Shown in pieces: positions 55,845 through 64,000 of a DNA stretch of 64,000 nucleotides. The notes beneath the pieces were generated by a model. It did not search any database, was not told the origin of the DNA, and saw only the letters and a program-made list of their open reading frames with translations. The stretch spans positions 1,271,501 to 1,335,500 of the forward strand of contig RHDP01000001.1 of assembly GCA_003725745.1 (NCBI GenBank), read 5' to 3'. Origin of the DNA: Streptomyces sp. I6. Lineage in GTDB: Bacteria; Actinomycetota; Actinomycetes; Streptomycetales; Streptomycetaceae. How positions within the stretch are numbered: position 1 is the first letter of the stretch; each line of letters begins with the position of its first letter. The position numbers and the translations under genes were made by a program.

Positions 55845-57641
55845 TCAGGCGGCCGGGGCCGCCGGGGCGGCGACCTGGAGTTCGAGGATCAGCACGGCAC
55901 CGCCCTCGGTCGTCAGGCGCAGCAGGAACGTGCCGGACCGGTCGTCGGAGAAGATCTGCGGCAGCACCAGCATGCCGTCGGCGTCGGTCCTCAGCTCCGT
56001 GAGCGTGCGGACCGGATCGCCCTCGGCGTCCTTGAAGTACGGGCCCTCGGTGTTCTCGTCCGGGTCGTCGGCCGCGCTGACCATCGTGGCCGTGACGGCC
56101 GCACCCGTTGCCGTCGCACCCTTGAACGTGGCCTTGACCTCGACCGCGTGGGCGAACTCGGAGGACGGCGAGGCCGTCAGCTCCTCGTCGCCGGTCCGCG
56201 CGAGGGCGTCCGCCTGGCGGGGAGTGACGGTCGCGGTGTAGTCGAGCCGGGGCAGGGCCCGGCCGGCGACGGTCACCCGGATGGTGAAGTCACCGGTCTG
56301 CTCACCGGCCTTCAGCGCGGGTGCGACGGCCACGCCGCCCTCCCCGGTGCGCACGACCGCGCTCGTGCGGTCGCCGGAGAAGCGGGCGTCGGTCTCGCTG
56401 ACGAGCTCGAAGACCAGGTCGGCGCCCACGACCGACTGACCGGAGCGGCTCTTCGCCCGGACCTTCGGCAGCTCGGCGAAGTCCTCACCGGCGGTGGCGG
56501 TGGGACGTCCGCCGCCGGCGTTCTCGATGCCGAACACCGTCGCGGACGGCGGAGGGGTCGGGGGGGACGGCTTCGCCGGGGTGGTCGGGGTGGTCGGGCC
56601 CGGGGACGGCGCACCGGGCTCCGGCTTCGCCGGGGGAGGCTTGGGGCTTCCCGTCGAGCCGCCGGGTACCGAGGGGGACGGCGACTGGCCGGGCGCGGTG
56701 CCCGGTGTCGTCGGCTTGGCCGGAGTGACGGGCACGGCCGGTGTCGTCGGCGTGGCCGGAGCGGCGGGCATGGTCGGCGTGACGGGCTTGGCAGGAGTGA
56801 CGGGCGTGGTCGTAGAGCCGCTGCCGCTGCTCTCGACGGGCAGGACACCCGATCCGTCGGGGACCTCATGAGTGCCCCGCTTGTAGTACTCGAACCAGGA
56901 CAGGACCGTCCGCAGGTACTCCCGCGAACGGTTGTAGCTCAGAATCGCCCTGTCGAGGTCCTCCTTGACGGACAGGTCGCGGCCGCCCGCACACAGGTAC
57001 TTCGCCGCGGCGAGCGCCGCGTCATGGATGTTGTTCGGGTCCTTGCGGCCGTCACCGTTGGCGTCCTGGCCCCAGGTGGCCCAGGTCGACGGGATGAACT
57101 GCATCGGGCCGACCGCGCGGTCGTGGGTGCGGTCGCCGTCGTACGCGCCGCCGTCGGTGTCGGAGATGTCGGCGAACCCCACCCCGTTCAGCACCGGGCC
57201 GAGGATCGGGGAGAACGTCGTGCCGTCGGCGTCGACCCGCCCGCCGCGCGCCTGGCCGGACTCGACCTTGCCGATCGCGGCGAGCAGTTGCCAGGGGAGG
57301 CGGCAGCCGGGGTTGCTCGCGGCGACGGTCTGCTCGGCCTGCTTGTACGCGCCCAGCACCGTGGCCGGGATCCCGGCCTCCGCCTCGCCCACCGCAGGCA
57401 GAGGGGGCGAGGCACCGGGCTTGTTGGGGCTGTTCAGCGGCGGCAGGTCCGTGTAGTAGGGGGAGTTGCCGGTCGCCGAGGAACCCGTGGGCGGGGTCGC
57501 TTCGGAGGCTCGCGCGTCGCCGCCGGTGGCGGTGGGCGCGACACCCGGCGCCTGCGACGCGGAGAGCGCGGCCACGGCGACCGCCGCCACCGCCGTCGTG
57601 GTGGCCCCCTTGCGCAGCCGGCGGCCGAATTGCGCTGCCAT
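55845..57641 (-). CDS. Secreted lytic murein transglycosylase with Ig-like C-terminal domains
   Basis: A 598-residue exported cell-wall enzyme. Signal peptide to about residue 32. The SLT (lysozyme-like) catalytic domain spans about 100-260, with catalytic Glu127 in LAAIGKVESGQ and the family motif DRAVGPMQFIPSTWATWG (near 173). A calcium-loop-like DANGDGRKDPNN follows. Residues about 275-370 are a long Pro/Thr-rich wall-spanning linker of PxxPTTP type. The rest (about 375-598) is two Ig-like or invasin-type beta domains (VVGADLVFELVSETDA, AAVTATMVSAADDPDE). ATG 57641. Cleaves glycan strands in peptidoglycan; the C-terminal domains probably hold it to the surface. Monocistronic with its own terminator. 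Confidence 0.93.
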   Translation of the reverse strand: MAAQFGRRLRKGATTTAVAAVAVAALSASQAPGVAPTATGGDARASEATPPTGSSATGNSPYYTDLPPLNSPNKPGASPPLPAVGEAEAGIPATVLGAYKQAEQTVAASNPGCRLPWQLLAAIGKVESGQARGGRVDADGTTFSPILGPVLNGVGFADISDTDGGAYDGDRTHDRAVGPMQFIPSTWATWGQDANGDGRKDPNNIHDAALAAAKYLCAGGRDLSVKEDLDRAILSYNRSREYLRTVLSWFEYYKRGTHEVPDGSGVLPVESSGSGSTTTPVTPAKPVTPTMPAAPATPTTPAVPVTPAKPTTPGTAPGQSPSPSVPGGSTGSPKPPPAKPEPGAPSPGPTTPTTPAKPSPPTPPPSATVFGIENAGGGRPTATAGEDFAELPKVRAKSRSGQSVVGADLVFELVSETDARFSGDRTSAVVRTGEGGVAVAPALKAGEQTGDFTIRVTVAGRALPRLDYTATVTPRQADALARTGDEELTASPSSEFAHAVEVKATFKGATATGAAVTATMVSAADDPDENTEGPYFKDAEGDPVRTLTELRTDADGMLVLPQIFSDDRSGTFLLRLTTEGGAVLILELQVAAPAAPAA

Positions 57642-57868
57642 ACCCCTGGTCCCCTCCCCGTAGGCCGCTGTTCGCGCTCTCGCGCGATGTACCGTGCGAC
57701 ACTACGGCAACCCCCCGCACCGCGACACAGGCGCCCCGGCCACTCTCGCCGGGTGTTCACCCCGCGTCCACAGCCGGCATGCGGGCCTCCGGATCGCATG
57801 GCACACCGCCGGGTTCCCGCATACTGGGCGGCATCGTTCGAATACGGCCTCACGGGGGGCGGCCCGCC

Positions 57869-58717
57869 ATGCCTTTCACGCTCAGTCACGCTGCGGCGGT
57901 CCTGCCCTGCCTCCGCAGGAACGGCACGGCTCGGGGGCCGCTGTTCACCTCGGCACTCGTCGCGGGCTCGTTCGCACCCGACGCGACCTACTTCACGGCC
58001 AGTGTGCTGCCCGGTGCGATGCGGTTCGGCGAAGTGACGCACGGCCCGCTGGGGGTGCTGACGGTCGACGTCGTCATCGCGGCCGGACTGGTGGGGCTCT
58101 GGCTGATGGTGCGTGAACCGCTGCTGGCCCTGCTACCGCGGCGCCTCCAGGCACGCGCCCACGCCGTTGTGCGAGGCGGCGCCCGGAACGACCGGACCGG
58201 GGCGGCAGCGGCGCTGTGGTTCTGCGTCTCGGCGGCGATCGGTGCGGCGACGCACGTCGTCTGGGACGCGTTCACCCACTTCGACCGCTGGGGCACGCGG
58301 GCCCTGCCGGTGCTCGCGGAATCCGTCGCCGGATTCCCCCTCTACACGTACACGCAGTACGGGAGTTCGATCCTGGCGCTGGTGGCGCTGGGCTGGTTCA
58401 TCCGGTCCGCGTGGAAGCACACCCCGGGGTGTGCCGGACCGGTGCCCGTGCCGTCGATCGGCCGGCGGGGGCGGTGGGCCGCCGTGGCCCTGCTGACGCT
58501 GTGCGTCCTGGCGGGAACGGTGCACCGCTGTGTGCGCTTCTACCAGTACTGGGGCCGGATCGAGACGCCCCTCGACATCATTCCGACCGCGTGCTTCGGA
58601 GCGGGGGCCGGGCTCGCGGTGGGCGTGCTGCTGTACGGCGCGGCGGTCCGGATGCGGTCACGGCGGGGCACGAGCCCGGACGCGGCGCCCTCGCGGGAGC
58701 GGGCGGGCGTGTCCTGA
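57869..58717 (+). CDS. DUF4184 integral membrane protein
   Basis: A 282-residue membrane protein of the DUF4184 family. The N-terminus MPFTLSHAAAVLP is the family hallmark. GSFAPDATYFT (near residue 33) and AAIGAATHVVWDAFTHFDRWG (near 123) carry conserved Asp/His reminiscent of membrane metal-dependent hydrolases (YdjM/LrgB-like). About six membrane segments. Function unknown. ATG 57869 is preceded by GGGGGG. Divergent from the transglycosylase. Confidence 0.9.
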   Translation: MPFTLSHAAAVLPCLRRNGTARGPLFTSALVAGSFAPDATYFTASVLPGAMRFGEVTHGPLGVLTVDVVIAAGLVGLWLMVREPLLALLPRRLQARAHAVVRGGARNDRTGAAAALWFCVSAAIGAATHVVWDAFTHFDRWGTRALPVLAESVAGFPLYTYTQYGSSILALVALGWFIRSAWKHTPGCAGPVPVPSIGRRGRWAAVALLTLCVLAGTVHRCVRFYQYWGRIETPLDIIPTACFGAGAGLAVGVLLYGAAVRMRSRRGTSPDAAPSRERAGVS

Positions 58718-59280
58718 CGGCCCCCGGCCACCGGAAAGCCGGTCGAGTCCGGGCCGGTGCGGGCTCACGCCTACCGGACGCCGCTTCAGGCACGAGCCCC
58801 AGCCCCGCAACGCCCGCGCGAAAGGGCCGGACCGGCCGAGGTCACGGCCGGCGCCGGAACGCCCGCACCGGACGCCGCGCCAGGCACACGCCGTCACCCG
58901 CGGCACCCGCAACCCACGCGGCACCGCACGGAAACGCCGGCCCGGCAAAGGCCGCGCGGGATCAGCCGCCCATGGCGGCAGCGGCCACCCCGCAACGCCC
59001 GCGCGGGAACGCCCGCACCACCCACGAACCCCGGTCACACGCGGGAACGCCCGCACCCCGCGCACGCACCCGGCCACGCCCCACGCGGGAACGCCAGCCC
59101 GGAAGACGCGACACCGGGCGGCTCACGCCCCGGTTCGCAGTCGCCGGACGAAGGGGCGACGCCGCACACGCACGCCGGGTCCACCGCACGCCGGGCGAAC
59201 AGCACGCCGGGTCCACCGCGCGGCGCCGCACGATCACTCGGCGCGCCCCGTGGCCGTCCGCGGCGCCCGCCCCGGTGGTG
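58718..59280. repeat. Convergent intergenic region with dispersed 14- and 17-bp repeats
   Basis: A 563-bp stretch between DUF4184 and polA (convergent). GGAACGCCCGCACC occurs exactly at 58856-58869, 59006-59019 and 59044-59057, with a degraded copy near 59084. CACGCCGGGTCCACCGC occurs at 59171-59187 and 59203-59219. No gene or hairpin terminator recognised. Confidence 0.75.
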
Positions 59281-61995
59281 TCAGTGGGCGGCGGACTCCC
59301 AGTCCGGGCCCACGCCGACCGAGACGTCCAGCGGTGCGCGCAGTTCCGCCGCCGCGGACATCTCGCGGCGGACGAGTTCCTCGACCCGCTCGCGCTCGCC
59401 CGGGGCGATCTCCAGAACGATCTCGTCGTGGACCTGGAGCAGCATCCGGGAGGTGAGCGCCTCCGCCCGCAGCGCCGCGTCGACCCGCAGCATCGCCATC
59501 TTGACGATGTCCGCCGCCGTGCCCTGGATCGGCGCGTTCAGCGCCATCCGCTCGGCCGCCTCGCGGCGCTGGCGGTTGTCGCTGTTGAGGTCCGGGAGGT
59601 ACCGCCGGCGGCCGAACATCGTCGCCGTGTAGCCCGTGGCCCGCGCCTCGTCCACGACGCGGCGCAGATAGTCGCGGACCCCGCCGAACCGCTCGAAGTA
59701 GGTGTCCATCAGGGTCCGCGCCTCGGCCGCCTCGATGTTCAGCTGCTGGCTGAGGCCGAACGCGGAGAGGCCGTAGGCCAGTCCGTACGACATCGCCTTG
59801 ATCTTGCGGCGCATCTCCGCGTCGACCGCGGACCGGTCCACGCCGAAGACCTGGGAGGCCACCGTCGTGTGCAGGTCCTCGCCCGAGGTGAACGCCTCGA
59901 TCAGGCCCTCGTCCTCCGAGAGATGGGCCATGACGCGCAGCTCGATCTGGCTGTAGTCGGCGGTCATCAGCGACTCGAAGCCCTCGCCGACGACGAAGCC
60001 GCGGCGGATCGCGCGGCCCTCGTCCGTGCGCACCGGCACGTTCTGCAGGTTCGGGTCGGTCGAGGAGAGCCGTCCGGTCGCGGCGACCGTCTGGCTGAAC
60101 GTGGTGTGGATCCGGCCGTCCGCGGCGATGGTCTTGATCAGGCCCTCGACGGTGGAGCGCAGCCGGGCCTGCTCGCGGTGGCGCAGCATGATGACCGGCA
60201 GCTCGTGGTCGGTCTGGCCGGAGAGCCAGGCCAGCGCGTCGGCGTCGGTGGTGTAGCCGGTCTTGGTCTTCTTGGTCTTGGGGAGGTTCAGCTCCCCGAA
60301 GAAGACCTCCTGGAGCTGCTTGGGCGAGCCGAGGTTGAACTCGTGGCCCACCGAGGCGTGGGCCTCCTTCACGGCCTGCTGCACCGCTCCGGCGAACTGC
60401 TGCTCCATGGCCTCCAGATGGGCCCGGTCGGCTGAGATGCCGTGCCGCTCCATCCTGGCCAGCAGCAGCGACGTGGGCAGCTCCATGCCGTGCAGCAGCT
60501 CGCCGGCGCCGACCTCCTCGAGCTTCCCGCCGAAGGCCTCGCCCAGGTCGAGGACCGCGCGGGCCTGCGCCATCAGGGCGTCGGCCTCGGCCTGCTCGTC
60601 CTCGGCTCCGAAGGCCAGCTGCCCGTCGGCGGCGGCCGGGGCCAGCTCGCGGTGGAGGTACTCCACGGAGAGGGCGTCCAGCGCGAAGGACCGGCGGCCG
60701 GGCTTGACCAGGTAGGCGGCCAGGGCGGTGTCCATGGTGATGCCCCGCAGGTCCCAGCCGTGCTCGGGGAGGACCCTCAGCGCCTCCTTCGCACTGTGCA
60801 CGACCTTCGGCCGGTCCGGGTCGGAGAGCCAGGCGGCGAAGGCCCGCTCGTCGGCCTCGTCGAGCTGGGTCGTGTCGAACCAGGCCGCCGCTCCCCCGGC
60901 GGCCGCGAGAGCGATCTCGCTGACGCTGCCGACGCCCAGCGCCCAGGCGGCGACCGAGGCGACGCCGAGGGGCTGGGCGCCGTGCCGCTCCAGCCAGGGG
61001 GCCAGCTCGCCGGGGCCGAGCACACTGCCGTCCAGCTGCACACCGGCGGCCGGGGCCGGGGCGTCGTCCTCGGCGGCGCCCGGGTCGACGGCGAGCAGCC
61101 GCTCGCGCAGGCTCGGGTTGCGGATCTCCAGGACCTCCAGGAAGCCCTTCAGCGCGGTCCGGTCATAAGGCGCGCGCTCGAGGTCGCCGACGGACTTCGG
61201 CAGCTCCACGTCACGGACCAGTTCCGTCAGGTGACGGTTGAGCTTGACGGCCTCCAGATGGTCGCGGAGCGCCTGCCCGACCTTGCCCTTGACCTCGCCG
61301 GCGCGCTCGACCAGCTCCGCGAACGAGCCGAACTGGCTGATCCACTTCGTGGCGGTCTTCTCGCCGACGCCGGGGATGCCCGGGAGGTTGTCGGACGGGT
61401 CGCCGCGGAGGGCGGCGAAGTCCGGGTACTGGGAGGGGGTCAGCCCGTACTTCTCCTGGACCTTCTCCGGGGTGAAGCGGGTCAGCTCGCTGACGCCCTT
61501 GGTGGGGTAGAGCACGGTGACGTGGTCGGAGACCAGCTGGAAGGAGTCCCGGTCGCCGGTGACGATCAGCACCTCGAAGCCCGCGGCCTCGGCCCGGGTG
61601 GCGAGGGTCGCGATGATGTCGTCGGCCTCGAAGCCGTCCACCGCGAACCGCACCGCGTTCATCGTGTCGAGCAGTTCGCCGATCAGCTCGACCTGGCCCT
61701 TGAACTCGTCCGGGGTCGAGGAGCGGTTGGCCTTGTACTCGGGGAAGTCCTGGGAGCGCCAGGTCTTCCGGGAGACGTCGAAGGCCACGGCGAAATGCGT
61801 GGGCGCCTCGTCGCGGAGCGTGTTCGCCAGCATCGACGCGAAGCCGTAGATCGCGTTGGTCGTCTGGCCGCTCGCGGTGGTGAAGTTCTCCGCGGGCAGG
61901 GCGAAGAACGCCCGGTACGCCAGCGAGTGCCCGTCCATGAGGAGCAGGCGCGGACGGGTTTCCTCTGAGGTCTTCTTCGATGCTGTCTCAGCCAC
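59281..61995 (-). CDS. polA: DNA polymerase I
   Basis: A 904-residue family A polymerase for gap filling after excision repair and Okazaki fragment maturation. The N-terminal 5' nuclease (residues about 15-310) has DGHSLAYRAFFAL, FEADDIIATL and VTGDRDSFQLV. The middle domain lacks the acidic pair of the proofreading 3' exonuclease where E. coli has DTE (here ASVAAWALG), as in other actinobacteria, so proofreading is probably absent. Polymerase motifs A (DYSQIELRVMAHL), B (RRKIKAMSYGLAYGLSAFGL) and C (QVHDEIVLE) are intact. GTG 61995 is chosen because a damage-type promoter ends exactly 7 bp upstream, with no ribosome site: leaderless mRNA likely. Confidence 0.98.
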   Translation of the reverse strand: MAETASKKTSEETRPRLLLMDGHSLAYRAFFALPAENFTTASGQTTNAIYGFASMLANTLRDEAPTHFAVAFDVSRKTWRSQDFPEYKANRSSTPDEFKGQVELIGELLDTMNAVRFAVDGFEADDIIATLATRAEAAGFEVLIVTGDRDSFQLVSDHVTVLYPTKGVSELTRFTPEKVQEKYGLTPSQYPDFAALRGDPSDNLPGIPGVGEKTATKWISQFGSFAELVERAGEVKGKVGQALRDHLEAVKLNRHLTELVRDVELPKSVGDLERAPYDRTALKGFLEVLEIRNPSLRERLLAVDPGAAEDDAPAPAAGVQLDGSVLGPGELAPWLERHGAQPLGVASVAAWALGVGSVSEIALAAAGGAAAWFDTTQLDEADERAFAAWLSDPDRPKVVHSAKEALRVLPEHGWDLRGITMDTALAAYLVKPGRRSFALDALSVEYLHRELAPAAADGQLAFGAEDEQAEADALMAQARAVLDLGEAFGGKLEEVGAGELLHGMELPTSLLLARMERHGISADRAHLEAMEQQFAGAVQQAVKEAHASVGHEFNLGSPKQLQEVFFGELNLPKTKKTKTGYTTDADALAWLSGQTDHELPVIMLRHREQARLRSTVEGLIKTIAADGRIHTTFSQTVAATGRLSSTDPNLQNVPVRTDEGRAIRRGFVVGEGFESLMTADYSQIELRVMAHLSEDEGLIEAFTSGEDLHTTVASQVFGVDRSAVDAEMRRKIKAMSYGLAYGLSAFGLSQQLNIEAAEARTLMDTYFERFGGVRDYLRRVVDEARATGYTATMFGRRRYLPDLNSDNRQRREAAERMALNAPIQGTAADIVKMAMLRVDAALRAEALTSRMLLQVHDEIVLEIAPGERERVEELVRREMSAAAELRAPLDVSVGVGPDWESAAH

Positions 61996-62002
61996 GCCCC
62001 CG

Positions 62003-62025
62003 ATCCTGCCACGGCCCACCGACAG
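62003..62025 (-). promoter_or_regulatory. DNA-damage (RecA-NDp/PafBC-type) promoter of polA
   Basis: On the minus strand, CTGTCGGTGG (62016-62025; 9 of 10 positions match), 7 bp, CAGGAT (62003-62008), then 7 bp to the GTG start. The -10 departs from TAnnnT at its first base, but geometry is identical to uvrB and uvrC. Confidence 0.75.
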
Positions 62026-62181
62026 TGCCGCCCACGCCCGCCCGTGGGCGGCGGCGAGGGCCGGCTCAGCGCGAACTGCTCCACCGTGCCGCCCACGCCC
62101 GCCGGGCCACGGCCGCCGCCGCGTGACAGGATCGGAGGTCACGGCACGTCTCCCCGATGTCCGCGCCCGAAGGAGAACACC

Positions 62182-64000
<1,819 letters not shown>

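Noticed and set aside
57642-57868. c-di-AMP (ydaO) riboswitch before the lytic transglycosylase, known for some Streptomyces cell-wall hydrolases
   Set aside because: The interval to the divergent gene is only 227 bp and contains none of the conserved ydaO motifs.

Overview
This window is a high-GC actinobacterial chromosome segment, almost certainly Streptomyces. Support for this comes from the sporulation regulator whiA, a long chaplin with a sortase signal, frequent GTG starts, several probable leaderless mRNAs, and a gene order (pgk-gap ... whiA-yvcK-rapZ-uvrC ... uvrA ... terC/terD/uvrB ... coaE ... rpsA ... polA) that I recall from streptomycete core chromosomes. I see no prophage, insertion sequence, CRISPR array, tRNA or rRNA.

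Layout. 1-4.6 kb: pgk (cut by the window edge) and gap, then a secreted M14 zinc carboxypeptidase. 5.1-10.1 kb: the tightly overlapped operon uvrC-rapZ-yvcK-whiA (minus strand). 10.6-13.4 kb: an XRE-type regulator, a Tat-exported Rieske protein and a PfkB kinase. 13.7-21.2 kb: uvrA, a mycothiol-dependent isomerase-like protein, an MBL-fold hydrolase, an S66 LD-carboxypeptidase and an MHS-type transporter. 21.4-27.9 kb: terC behind a probable manganese riboswitch, two TerD proteins and uvrB. 28-38.9 kb: MHYT membrane protein, MFS exporter, cupin, C39-like protease, lipoprotein, psuG plus kinase, an HxlR regulator facing an aminotransferase across two palindromes, and a DUF2293 protein. 39-48 kb: chaplin, SWIM/SNF2 pair, SPFH protein, small lipoprotein, DUF6343, TPR protein, coaE. 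48.1-64 kb: PAC2 protein, rpsA, methyltransferase-hrpB, DUF3068 operon, lytic transglycosylase, DUF4184, polA, and an FdhF/YdeP oxidoreductase cut by the right edge.

Theme. The window holds all three UvrABC proteins plus DNA polymerase I. Upstream of uvrB, uvrC and polA I find the same promoter: a (T/C)TGTC-N-GTG box, exactly 7 bp, a -10 hexamer, exactly 7 bp, then the start codon. This matches the RecA-independent (PafBC-type) DNA-damage promoter of actinobacteria and implies leaderless transcripts. Because uvrC heads the whiA operon, the sporulation regulator may sit under the same control.

Data quality. Nine genes, including uvrA, are broken by an apparent single-base deficit. All nine are in the same direction and nearly all lie in runs of G or C. 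I treat them as probable consensus errors rather than pseudogenes and annotate full spans. Many intergenic stretches carry short GC-rich tandem repeats (periods of 8 to 42 bp), which are listed individually.
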